NCBI GenBank assembly: GCA_963718775.1
Contig: OY970377.1
Location: forward strand, 2,604,001-2,668,000
Length of the DNA: 64,000 nt
Source: VRUE01 sp963718775
Lineage (GTDB): Bacteria > Actinomycetota > Thermoleophilia > Solirubrobacterales > 70-9
Reading direction: 5' to 3'
Both the position numbers and the translations under genes were made by a program. Positions 41,660 to 49,581 of this stretch are shown here, piece by piece (positions within the stretch are counted from its first letter, which is position 1; each line of letters begins with the position of its first letter). The notes beneath the pieces are model-generated. The model searched no databases and was not told the DNA's origin. It worked only from the letters and a program-made list of their open reading frames with translations.

Positions 41660-42721
41660 ATGTCTTCAGAGGTCAACAGATTGAAGCATCCGCTTAGGCC
41701 TCTTCATCGTGGGCGCTCAAGCTGGCTTACGACAAATCGGGCCAAGTGCGCTACATCGCTATTTTTCGCGTGTGTATTGCTTTGTGCGGCCCAGCTACAG
41801 CTGGCCCAGTCCGCTCACGCACTCAACTCGGAGCCGCGATCAAGGGCGAGTGGTGCTGTTCGCGCCTATGCCGCGTTCCGAGCGCGAGGTACAAACGGCT
41901 TTCGTATCTATGTAACCGGCTCTCCGAGGGGCGTGCGCCTGGTGGCCGCCCGGCGCCACGAAGCGGCGATCTATCTGGATCGATTGGGAATTGCAAATCA
42001 AGACGGAATGCACGCGGCCTTCGGGCGAGTGGGGAAGATCGATCTTCGCTTTCACGCGCTTCACAAAGCGCGCCGTACCTTGGGGCAGCCGGCTGACTGG
42101 ACGGGTTGCGATTTGAAGCTCAAGGACAAGTACGGCTACTTCACCGGCACGGTCGTATTCCGCGGCGAGGAGGGTTTTACCAAACTACGCCGGCGTAAGG
42201 TCTACGGTCGGGCGGCTCCGGCGCAAAGGCTGAAATGCATCGCGAGAGCCGCTCGTCCGTTGAACGGTGTGACTCAGAAAGGAAATTCGGAAGCTCGGCC
42301 AGAACTTAACGTTGGATCACTGTATCCACTCCGGGATTTCATCGCGGGAGGTGAAGCGATCTCGGGGATCCGTTCGCTGGTCCGCACTGGTGTGCCGTTG
42401 AACCTGGCGAAGCTGCCATCCGCGGGCGTGCCGTTTCGTGCGGAGTCGATTCAGGAATATGGCAGGTGGGTCGTCAGTCGGCTTCTCGTTGCGAAGGGGT
42501 CCGCGGACAGCCTTGTGGAGGGTCCCAACAAAAGCGTGACCGTGACGCCGCCTAAGCCGTTTTCCGGCAAAGGCGAATTTCACGGCTGCGCAACGCGCTC
42601 CATCGCGGAGTGGCGAGGGTCAATAAAAGTGTCACTACCTGGTCTGTCCAACGTTATATTTGGTGGGAACAGGTTTACCTTTTCTTTCAAACCAGAAGGG
42701 CGCTGCCCACCTGACAAGTAG
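41660..42721 (+). CDS. Secreted protein of a lineage-specific family (copy 2)
   Basis: 353 residues with a long basic start and a membrane/signal stretch (SLFFACVLLCAAQLQLAQSAHA). It has the same block order as the protein at 16424-17323: NGFRIYVTGSP, GRVGKIDLRFHALH, WTGCDLKLKDKYGYFTGTVVF, RGEEGFTKLR and a C-terminal WRGSIKVSLPGLSNVIFGGN. The DNA is less GC-rich than average. It sits between two RHS fragments, in the place where an immunity gene might be expected, but a signal peptide argues against a cytoplasmic immunity role. Confidence 0.55.
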   Translation: MSSEVNRLKHPLRPLHRGRSSWLTTNRAKCATSLFFACVLLCAAQLQLAQSAHALNSEPRSRASGAVRAYAAFRARGTNGFRIYVTGSPRGVRLVAARRHEAAIYLDRLGIANQDGMHAAFGRVGKIDLRFHALHKARRTLGQPADWTGCDLKLKDKYGYFTGTVVFRGEEGFTKLRRRKVYGRAAPAQRLKCIARAARPLNGVTQKGNSEARPELNVGSLYPLRDFIAGGEAISGIRSLVRTGVPLNLAKLPSAGVPFRAESIQEYGRWVVSRLLVAKGSADSLVEGPNKSVTVTPPKPFSGKGEFHGCATRSIAEWRGSIKVSLPGLSNVIFGGNRFTFSFKPEGRCPPDK

Positions 42722-42727
42722 CCAGAG

Positions 42728-42890
42728 CAGCCGGCCGGGACCTTCAAAGCCACCTACAACGCCGACGGCCAGATGACCGAACAGTTCCCGCCAACGGTTT
42801 GCCCAGAAGGTCGAATACGATCCCCCGGCGCCGCCGTTGGGCTTGAATACGTCAGGAACGGGCTGCTCTGAGGCCTGCACCACGTGCGTA
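42728..42890 (+). pseudogene. Fragment of an RHS core
   Basis: The bases after the secreted-protein gene read PAGTFKATYNADGQMTEQF, then in shifted frames NGLAQKVEYDPPGAAVGLEYV and CSEACT. These are consecutive pieces of an actinobacterial RHS core. There is no start codon or promoter of its own. It is probably a displaced core remnant left by recombination at the RHS locus. Confidence 0.55.
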
Positions 42891-43070
42891 CACGGTTGTC
42901 ATCGACAGGATGATCGTTGGTCGCCTCGGTCCTGGGGAACCCTGTGTTGTCGAGTTGTTGTCAATCGGTTGCCAGGGTTCCACCGGGCGGCGAGCGTTTC
43001 GGCCTCTCGGTGAGGCCCAAGAACGCATGGAACGGCGCTACGCGAGGGATCCAGTGGTACGGTCGCGGCG

Positions 43071-44177
43071 ATGAAGATGCGTGCCGCGGTGTTGGAAGAG
43101 TTCGGGGAGCCGCTTGGGGTCCAGGAGGTCGAGCTGGCTGAGCCGCGTGCCGGTGAGGTGCTGGTTCGACTCGTCGCCTGCGGCGTCTGCCACACAGACC
43201 TCTACACGGCCTCCGGCGCCGACCCTTCGGGCTACGCGCCGACCGTGCTTGGCCACGAGGGCGCCGGGGTCGTCGAGCAGGTTGGCCCTGATGTCGCTTC
43301 GCTTGCCCCGGGCGACCATGTCGTCACCCTCTTCTCGCCCCAGTGCGGCGAGTGCGTGCACTGCGTTGACCCGCGGACCAACCTCTGCATGGCGATTCGC
43401 GAGCAGCAGAACAAGGGCTTCCTTCCCGACGGCACGACGCGGATCTCCCGTGAGGGCGACGGGGTCCGTCACTTCATGGGCTGCTCGACCTTCGCCGAGT
43501 ACACGGTGATGCCGGAGATCGCCCTGGCCAAGATCAACCCCGAGGCGCCCTTCGAGCACGCCTGCCTCTTCGCCTGCGGTCTCTCGACCGACCTCGGCGC
43601 GGCGATCAACACCGCCGCGGTGACAGCGGGCAGCACCTGTGTGATCTTCGGCGCCGGGATGGTCGGCCTCGGCGCGGTCGCCGGTTGCCGCCTGCAGGGC
43701 GCCGAGCGGATCGTCTGCGTCGACCTCTCCGCGGAGCGGCTCGAGTTGGCCCGCGGCCAGGGCGCCACCGACCTGCTCGTCGGCGGCGAGGGCGCGGTCG
43801 AGGAGATCCTCGCGATGACCGGCGGCTTCGGCGCCGACTACACCTTCGAGGCGACCGGCAACGTCGCCGTGATGCGCCAGGCGGTCGAAGCGGCGCGCGT
43901 GGCCTGGGGCCTTTGCACGGTCGCCGGCGTGGCCGGCAAGGGCGAGACCCTCGACGTCGTCCCCCGCTTCCTGATCACCGGTCGCCGCATCGCCGGCTCC
44001 TCCTTCGGCGGCGTCAAGGGCCGCGACCAGGTCCCGCTGCTGATCGAGCGCGCGATGGCCGGCGAGATCGACGTCGATCCCTTCATCTCACACCGCATCA
44101 GCCTCGACGAAGTCAACCGTGGCTTCGAGCTGATGGAGGCCCAGGACGGCATCCGCAGCGTCATCGAGTTCCACTAA
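43071..44177 (+). CDS. Class III-type zinc alcohol dehydrogenase
   Basis: 368 residues, intact. The catalytic zinc site is CGVCHTDLYTASG with GHEGAGVV, and the structural zinc loop is CGECVHCVDPRTNLC. VIFGAGMVGLGAVAG binds NAD. The blocks NLCMAIREQQNKGFLPDGTTRIS and FMGCSTFAEYTVMPEIALAKI are those of S-(hydroxymethyl)glutathione or mycothiol dehydrogenases, which oxidise thiol-bound formaldehyde. An actinobacterium would be expected to use mycothiol, but the partner thiol cannot be read from the sequence. Confidence 0.75.
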   Translation: MKMRAAVLEEFGEPLGVQEVELAEPRAGEVLVRLVACGVCHTDLYTASGADPSGYAPTVLGHEGAGVVEQVGPDVASLAPGDHVVTLFSPQCGECVHCVDPRTNLCMAIREQQNKGFLPDGTTRISREGDGVRHFMGCSTFAEYTVMPEIALAKINPEAPFEHACLFACGLSTDLGAAINTAAVTAGSTCVIFGAGMVGLGAVAGCRLQGAERIVCVDLSAERLELARGQGATDLLVGGEGAVEEILAMTGGFGADYTFEATGNVAVMRQAVEAARVAWGLCTVAGVAGKGETLDVVPRFLITGRRIAGSSFGGVKGRDQVPLLIERAMAGEIDVDPFISHRISLDEVNRGFELMEAQDGIRSVIEFH

Positions 44178-44221
44178 GGGCTGAACAGTCGCCGCCGTAT
44201 GTAGTCGGCGCAGCTTCGCCG

Positions 44222-44497
44222 CTAACGCTTGATGATGTTGTGTACCTCGATCAACTCTGGCTCGCCGGCCTCGATTCCGACTTCGGCCAGCACTGGCATC
44301 AGCCGCTCGCCGAATGCCTCGAGCTGCTCTCGGGAGTCCCAGATCTCGCTGACTCGGAGGTTGGGATCGGCGCCGAAGCAGGCGTGATAGTCGAGTCCAT
44401 CGGGCGGGAAGTCCCCCGCCGCTTCGAGCTTGCGGATGCTCTCGTCGTACTGCGCGGCCGTCAACGACGCGGGGGCAAAGCGAACAAGGACACTCAT
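44222..44497 (-). CDS. Small hypothetical protein, ABM-like fold
   Basis: 91 residues: VLVRFAPASLTAAQYDESIRKLEAAGDFPPDGLDYHACFG and VSEIWDSREQLEAFGERLMPVL. The pattern resembles antibiotic-biosynthesis-monooxygenase dimeric alpha-beta barrels, but no heme or substrate motif is evident. GGAGGAACTCGATG lies at the start. Confidence 0.6.
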   Translation of the reverse strand: MSVLVRFAPASLTAAQYDESIRKLEAAGDFPPDGLDYHACFGADPNLRVSEIWDSREQLEAFGERLMPVLAEVGIEAGEPELIEVHNIIKR

Positions 44498-44545
44498 CGA
44501 GTTCCTCCTTGGTGGGTTCGGGTCAGCGTAGCGGCGTCGACGCGC

Positions 44546-45025
44546 TCAGACGACTGCGGCCAGCTCGAGATCGATCTCGAGCAGGTAGGGCGCGACCATG
44601 CCCTCGTAGTCGGCCTTGCGCTCGGCGGGGAGGTCCTTCCAGCCGGTCACCGAGCCGCGGCAGATGTCGGCGCCGCAGAGGCAGCCGTCGGGGAAGTGCT
44701 CGACCGAGTAGTTGCGCATCGCGTAGTCGAAGGTGATCTCCTCACCCTCGGCGATCGACCGGCGAGCGACGAAGTCACAGGCGCCCGTGGCGTTCAGTTC
44801 GACGCCGCAGTTGGGGCTGCAGGAGTGGTTGACCTTGGGGTTGAGGCCGGCGTGCCGGGCCCACCGCGTGCGGCTCACCTGGGTCGCATGCGAGTCGTTG
44901 CTGGCGACGTCGCCTTCGAGCTCCCCGATCATCACCGTCTCACCGATTTCGAAGCCACGAGTGGCGCGAACACCACCGCCCTTGTCGCCTTCGGGAGTGC
45001 ATAGCTCATAGCCGACAGGATCCAA
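44546..45025 (-). CDS. SET-domain protein (lysine methyltransferase-like)
   Basis: About 160 residues. The two SET signatures are present: LNPKVNHSCSPNCGVEL (NHS-C-PN) and GEEITFDYAM, followed by a post-SET-like CLCGADICRG with three cysteines. SET enzymes methylate lysines with S-adenosylmethionine. Bacterial versions are not rare, but their targets are mostly unknown. I prefer TTG 45025, with GAGAGGCGG ahead, to the TTG at 45040. The gene stands alone. Confidence 0.7.
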   Translation of the reverse strand: MDPVGYELCTPEGDKGGGVRATRGFEIGETVMIGELEGDVASNDSHATQVSRTRWARHAGLNPKVNHSCSPNCGVELNATGACDFVARRSIAEGEEITFDYAMRNYSVEHFPDGCLCGADICRGSVTGWKDLPAERKADYEGMVAPYLLEIDLELAAVV

Positions 45026-45109
45026 GGGACCGCCTCTCAATTGTTTGCGCGCAGCGAAACTGCGCTCAGTGACCTTAGGCCATCGCCGTCAGGCGGGCCG
45101 ATGGGCCAC

Positions 45110-45278
45110 TCAGCCCGCGACCCGGGCCTTCGCCTCGTCGAGCTGGCCCAGGTCGAAGACCTCGACCTCGCCGGGGGTCATCCAGGCGAAGAGCTTGAAG
45201 GCCTTGCCGACCCACTCGACGTCAGTGACGATCGCCGCCGATCGTCCCGGCCGGCATGTCCTCGATTCGCTCGACCAT
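45110..45278 (-). pseudogene. SpoIIAA-like (STAS) protein with its middle deleted
   Basis: From ATG 45278 the frame gives MVERIEDMPAGTIG, the exact opening of SpoIIAA-like proteins. With one base removed near 45235 it continues IVTDVEWVGKAFKLFAWMTPGEV and ends DLGQLDEAKARVAG, the exact C-terminal third of the same family. About 60 residues that normally lie between are missing. AGGAGGG precedes the start. Confidence 0.6.
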
Positions 45279-45292
45279 CTCGTCCCTCCTGC

Positions 45293-47773
45293 CTACGGCG
45301 TCTTGCGGGCGTTGAAGATCGTCCCACCCTCGCAGCCGGCGCGACGCTCGTAGACCCGCACGGTGTAGCCGTTGGAGCTGTCGCCCTGGACGCTGGCGGT
45401 GATCCAGGTCGGGGGATTGCTCGTGTTCTGTTGGGCGATTTCGAAGCTACCCTGGATCACGGGGCCGCTGCCCAGGACCGTGAGCGCCGGGATCGCGTCG
45501 AAGTGGATGGTCTCCAGCGGTGCGCTTTCGGGGAAGGGGAAGCCGCAGACGACCCGGAAGCTGGCGTCGAACCCGGTGACGACCTTGCCGTTGGAGTAGA
45601 ACGAGACACCCGCCCCGACCGTCTTGTCGAGGTCTTCGGTCGCTTTGTAGAGCTTCGTCGGTGGCGAGGCGGGTTGCGCCGGCGGCGGGGTCAGCGGCAC
45701 GACCGGTTTTTTCACGACCGGGATGCCGCCCGGCTGGACGGTCGGTGGGCCGGAGGGGATCGAAGGCTGGCCCGCGGGTGGGCTGCCAACCGGCGCCTGG
45801 CCGATGCCGGTGATCTGGGTGCCGTCGGTGAAGCCCGCGACTGGGTAGACGATCGGCGTGCAGGTGATCACCAGTGGGTCCTTGACCACCTGTGTTGCCG
45901 AGCTGCTCGCCTTGCCCTTCTTCGGCTTCTTCTTCAGCAGCTTCTTGGCCTTGGGGGTGAGGTTGAGCGGGATGATGTGCGTGCCCGAGCCGTTGGCGTA
46001 GATCGTCACCTTCTTGATCAGGCCTTTCTTGCTCTTCTTCGGCTTCTTCGAGGCGAGCGCGCTGGCGCCAGCCGAGCCGGCGACCGCTTTCTCCACTGCG
46101 GTCAGCTTGCAGGAGCCGCTGGTGTCGACTTCGAGGCCGAGTTTGCCGCCGGGGAAGACCACCGGCTTCTTGGTGAACTTGAAGGAGCCGTTCGGCTGCA
46201 GCGATTCGAGGATGACCCGATAGAGCGGGCTGCCCAGCAGCGGGGGCAAGCCTTTGGGCGAGATGGTCGGCGGGCCGACAAAAGCGAAGACGGAGGTGTC
46301 GCTGTCGTTGTAGCCGACGTTGACCGGGTTGGCGGTGGTGAAGGGCGGGTCGGCAACCGAGCTGGCGAACTCGCCGCTGCGGGCGCCGCTGTAGTCGACG
46401 ACCTTCAGTGCGTCGCCCTCGCTGGGGGAGAAGAAGCCGAGCTCGGGAACGATCCGCAGGATTCCGTCGAGATTGACGTTGCCACCCACTTCGAGCAGGT
46501 CGTGCTGGTTTCCGATCACGCCCTGCGCCTCGATCGCCAGCGTCGCGGCTGCTCCCTGCGTGTAGCTGCCGGTGATCGCCATGTTGCCGATTCCGTTGCG
46601 GGGGTTGACGATGCCGGAGACGTTGTTGACGTTGCCGCTGATCGGCCCCAGGCCGGTGATCTGGCCGCCATGGTTCATCAGCGTGCCGGTGCTGAGCTGG
46701 GCGCCGACCAGGATGTTGCCGCCGGTGGCGTCGAGGGTGCCGCCGCTGTGGCTCGTCTGCGCGCCGATGTCGAGCAGGCCGCCGCCCGCTGTCGTGATGT
46801 TGCCGGTCAGCGATGTCGTGTTGGTCGTCCGGATCGTTCCCTGGTTGATCAGGGTTCCGGTTGGAACGGCCAGCGTGCCTCCGGGCATCCTGATTGTCTG
46901 CCCGGGGCCCACAGTCCCACTTGCGTTGATTCCCTGCCCGGGCCCGTAGGCAGAGACTTCAGCGGTCGAGGAGGCCCCGGTCATCGTCAGGTTGCCCCGC
47001 ATCACGACTGGGGCGACTGGGCCACCTACGCTCGTATTGCCGGCGCCCTGGATGAAGTTCCCGGAGTCGATCTGCAGGAACTTGCTGCCCCCGTTGTTGG
47101 TGATGAAGCCGCCGGCGTCGTTGACGAACGTGTTTTCAAGCGTCGACGAGTACATGCAGACGCCACTCGTGCAGGTAGGCGAGATGCTGATCGTGCCTTT
47201 GTTGGTGAAGGTGTCGTTCGGCGCCGAGTCCGCCCACCAGTTCAGGAAGTCGTCGACCTGGAACGTGCCGGTGTTGGTCACGTTGCCTCTCAGCGAGTTG
47301 TTGGCCGCATTGCCGGGGCCGGCGCTTACGAAGGCGCCGGCGTTTGCGAACGCGTCAGCCGCCGCGCTGGTCACCGTCAACATCGCCTGCGGGCTCCCGC
47401 AGGTCGTGTGGCCGGGGCAGTCGAGCTGGATCGTGCCGTTGTTGTGGATCGTGACCGCGGTGAGGGCGGGCACGGGCGAGTCCTGCAGCTTCAGCGTCTG
47501 GCCGGAGCCGATCGTGAGGTTTTTGACTGTTGGATTGCCGGAGATGATCACCGGGGCAGTGGCGGCGCTGATCACCGCGTCACAGGCCGCCGAGGGGCCG
47601 CCGTTGTCCCAGTTGGCGTCGTTCTGGAAATTGTTGTCCGGGGCGGCGGCGATCCAGTTGGTGGTACCGCTGGCACATGCCGCTGCCGACGCGGATGCGG
47701 GCGCAAACGTCGCGAATGCCCCGACCAGAATCGCCAACACGGACACTCGAACAGCGATCGACTTGCCTCTCAC
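45293..47773 (-). CDS. Large secreted beta-helix-like protein
   Basis: 826 residues from GTG 47773 (GAGAGGAAG is six bases upstream). A signal peptide (VRVSVLAILVGAFATFAPASASA) leads into about 500 residues of short Asn/Gly/Thr-rich turns (TLINQGTIRTTNTTSLTGNI, GGTLDATGGNILVG) like the parallel beta-helix of autotransporter passenger domains. Then comes a Lys-rich segment (KKPKKSKKGLIKK, KAKKLLKKKPKKGK), a Pro-rich linker and a C-terminal beta domain with paired cysteines. No enzyme motif. A surface or matrix role is likely. Confidence 0.65.
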   Translation of the reverse strand: MRGKSIAVRVSVLAILVGAFATFAPASASAAACASGTTNWIAAAPDNNFQNDANWDNGGPSAACDAVISAATAPVIISGNPTVKNLTIGSGQTLKLQDSPVPALTAVTIHNNGTIQLDCPGHTTCGSPQAMLTVTSAAADAFANAGAFVSAGPGNAANNSLRGNVTNTGTFQVDDFLNWWADSAPNDTFTNKGTISISPTCTSGVCMYSSTLENTFVNDAGGFITNNGGSKFLQIDSGNFIQGAGNTSVGGPVAPVVMRGNLTMTGASSTAEVSAYGPGQGINASGTVGPGQTIRMPGGTLAVPTGTLINQGTIRTTNTTSLTGNITTAGGGLLDIGAQTSHSGGTLDATGGNILVGAQLSTGTLMNHGGQITGLGPISGNVNNVSGIVNPRNGIGNMAITGSYTQGAAATLAIEAQGVIGNQHDLLEVGGNVNLDGILRIVPELGFFSPSEGDALKVVDYSGARSGEFASSVADPPFTTANPVNVGYNDSDTSVFAFVGPPTISPKGLPPLLGSPLYRVILESLQPNGSFKFTKKPVVFPGGKLGLEVDTSGSCKLTAVEKAVAGSAGASALASKKPKKSKKGLIKKVTIYANGSGTHIIPLNLTPKAKKLLKKKPKKGKASSSATQVVKDPLVITCTPIVYPVAGFTDGTQITGIGQAPVGSPPAGQPSIPSGPPTVQPGGIPVVKKPVVPLTPPPAQPASPPTKLYKATEDLDKTVGAGVSFYSNGKVVTGFDASFRVVCGFPFPESAPLETIHFDAIPALTVLGSGPVIQGSFEIAQQNTSNPPTWITASVQGDSSNGYTVRVYERRAGCEGGTIFNARKTP

Positions 47774-47894
47774 TTGCTTCCTCTCGATGGTCTCCCCAAC
47801 AGTTGAGCTGTGGGGGCTGGAGGAAGCTCTCGCCACAGCCGGGGCGACGCTATAGGTCAAAAAACCTGTCGTCAAGCGCTCGTCCGCGCTCGGC

Positions 47895-47916
47895 TCCTAC
47901 CTTTTTCCTACTCGTC
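47895..47916. repeat. Shared 22-base intergenic motif, copy 1
   Basis: TCCTACCTTTTT, two variable bases, then TACTCGTC. The copy at 53757-53778 agrees at 20 of 22 positions. This copy lies between the divergent genes 47773 (reverse) and 47943 (forward). On the reverse strand it would be 122 bases ahead of the beta-helix gene. Confidence 0.45.
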
Positions 47917-47942
47917 CCAAAAGCGCTTATAGACTGCCTCTC

Positions 47943-49142
47943 TTGAGCGTTCAAGCGCCGGGAAGGGCGTTTTCGAGCTTCGTCGCTGCGCTCGCCCTGA
48001 TCATGGTCGGTGCGCTGGTAGCGCCGGCGAGCGGGCTGGCGGCAGGCACGATCGAAGGCACGGTGATCAATGCGGTCAGCAAAGTTGGGGTCGAGCAGGT
48101 CGAAGTTTGCGCCTACGAAGTTCCCGTGACCGAATTCCAGGCCTGCGAAGAAACCGATTCCGCCGGCGAGTATGCGCTCTCGGGGCTCCCCGCCGGCTCC
48201 TTCAAGGTCGCCTTCTGGGGCAACTTCAACGGCCTCAACTACCTCAGCCAGTTCTATGAAGACAAGCCGTCCTTCGAGCTGGCCGACGAGATCACGGTGG
48301 CGGCCGACGCCACCGTGGCGGACGTCGACGCGGAAATGCATGAGGGAGGCCAGATCGAAGGCTCGGTGATCGACGCCGTGAGCAAAACCGGGATCGCGAA
48401 CCTCTGGGCTTGTGCCGTCGAAGTGCCCGAGTTCGAAGCGGAAGGCTGCGGGCTGACCAACGCCTCCGGCAGTTACGCGATCGGTGGCTTGCCGACCGGC
48501 TCCTACATAGTCGAATTCGAAGGAAGCAGCGAAGGCCTCGACTACCAGACGCGGTATTTCGACGGCAAATCGTCTTTCTGGCAGGGCGATGAGGTGTCGG
48601 TGACGATCGGAGCGACAACCCCGGACATCGATGCGGAGCTGCCTCTCGGCGCCCGGATCGAGGGCAGGGTCACCGACGCGTTCAGTGGCGCGGCGATCGA
48701 GGACGTCGGGGTCTGCGCGCTGGGCATGACCTCGCTTGGCGCCTGTGCGCTGACCAACGCGAACGGCGAGTACGCGCTTCGCGGTCTCGCGAGCGGCTCC
48801 TACGTGGTCGAATTCTGGGCCGAAGACCTCGGCTACCCGGTCGAGTTCTACGACGACAAGTCCTCGTTTGCCCTCGCCGACCCGGTCACAGTCACGGCGC
48901 CGGCGACGCTGACCGGGATCGACGGCCATCTGGGCGCGAGCGGAGGCGTGGTTCCGCCGCTGTTGCCAGTGGCTCCCGACAGGACCACCCCAAACGTCGG
49001 TCCCGCGCCGCCTCTCAAACCGCTGCCGCACCGCTGTCGCAAAGGCTTCCGGAAGATCAAAAAGCACGGCCGGAAGGTCTGCGTCAGAGCCAAGAAGCAC
49101 CGCAAGCACTCGCCCGCGCGGACGAAACAGCCGCAGCCCTGA
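47943..49142 (+). CDS. Secreted protein with three CnaB/carboxypeptidase-regulatory-like repeats
   Basis: 399 residues from TTG 47943. A signal peptide (FVAALALIMVGALVAPASGLAA) is followed by three repeats of about 95 residues, each starting IEGxVxxAxSxxGIExVxVCA and including the block SGxYALxGLPxGSYxVEF. Each repeat carries two cysteines. The C terminus is CRKGFRKIKKHGRKVCVRAKKHRKHSP, a basic tail common on secreted proteins of this lineage. No catalytic site. Probably a cell-wall or matrix protein. Confidence 0.65.
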   Translation: MSVQAPGRAFSSFVAALALIMVGALVAPASGLAAGTIEGTVINAVSKVGVEQVEVCAYEVPVTEFQACEETDSAGEYALSGLPAGSFKVAFWGNFNGLNYLSQFYEDKPSFELADEITVAADATVADVDAEMHEGGQIEGSVIDAVSKTGIANLWACAVEVPEFEAEGCGLTNASGSYAIGGLPTGSYIVEFEGSSEGLDYQTRYFDGKSSFWQGDEVSVTIGATTPDIDAELPLGARIEGRVTDAFSGAAIEDVGVCALGMTSLGACALTNANGEYALRGLASGSYVVEFWAEDLGYPVEFYDDKSSFALADPVTVTAPATLTGIDGHLGASGGVVPPLLPVAPDRTTPNVGPAPPLKPLPHRCRKGFRKIKKHGRKVCVRAKKHRKHSPARTKQPQP

Positions 49143-49145
49143 GCG

Positions 49146-49508
49146 TCAGACGATCTGCTGGACCGCCCAGCCGTTGCCGTCGGGGTCGCTGAAGAAGACG
49201 AAGCGTCCCCAGGGGAACTCCTGGACCTCGCCGACCTCGACGCCGCGTCCGAGCAGCTCGGCGCGGGCGGCATCGGCATCCTCGACGACGACCTGCAGGC
49301 CCTCGGCCGAGCCGGGCGCGGCTTTGCTCAGCCCCTTGCCGATCGCGATCGAGCAGGCCGAGCCCGGCGGGGTCAGCTGCACGAAGCGGATCTCGTCGCT
49401 GACCGCGTGATCGTGGTCGGCGACGAAGCCGGCCTTCTCCGTGTAGAAGGCCTTGGCCCGGTCCACGTCTGAGACCGGCACCGCGACCAGCTCAAGCTTC
49501 ATGTCCAT
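49146..49508 (-). CDS. VOC-family (glyoxalase-like) protein
   Basis: 120 residues: MKLELVAVPVSDVDRAKAFYTEKAGFVADHD, IRFVQLTPPGSACSIAIGKG and WGRFVFFSDPDGNGWAVQQI. This is the standard single VOC module of bleomycin-resistance/glyoxalase-like proteins. ATG 49508 is chosen since AGGAG lies six bases ahead. The substrate is unknown. It is convergent with the preceding secreted-protein gene, three bases apart. Confidence 0.75.
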   Translation of the reverse strand: MDMKLELVAVPVSDVDRAKAFYTEKAGFVADHDHAVSDEIRFVQLTPPGSACSIAIGKGLSKAAPGSAEGLQVVVEDADAARAELLGRGVEVGEVQEFPWGRFVFFSDPDGNGWAVQQIV

Positions 49509-49581
49509 CGCCATCTCCTTTTGTCGACTCCGTTCGACCCAATGATGCCGATGGTCGGCGGACGCGGTTAGGGTCCCGTCG

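Noticed and set aside
41660..42721. Immunity protein for the RHS tip
   Set aside because: It has an export signal and a paralogue at 16424 that is not linked to any RHS gene.
45041..47806. A 921-codon forward frame opposite the large beta-helix gene
   Set aside because: The reverse frame has a signal peptide, ribosome site and coherent repeats; the forward frame is of antisense composition.
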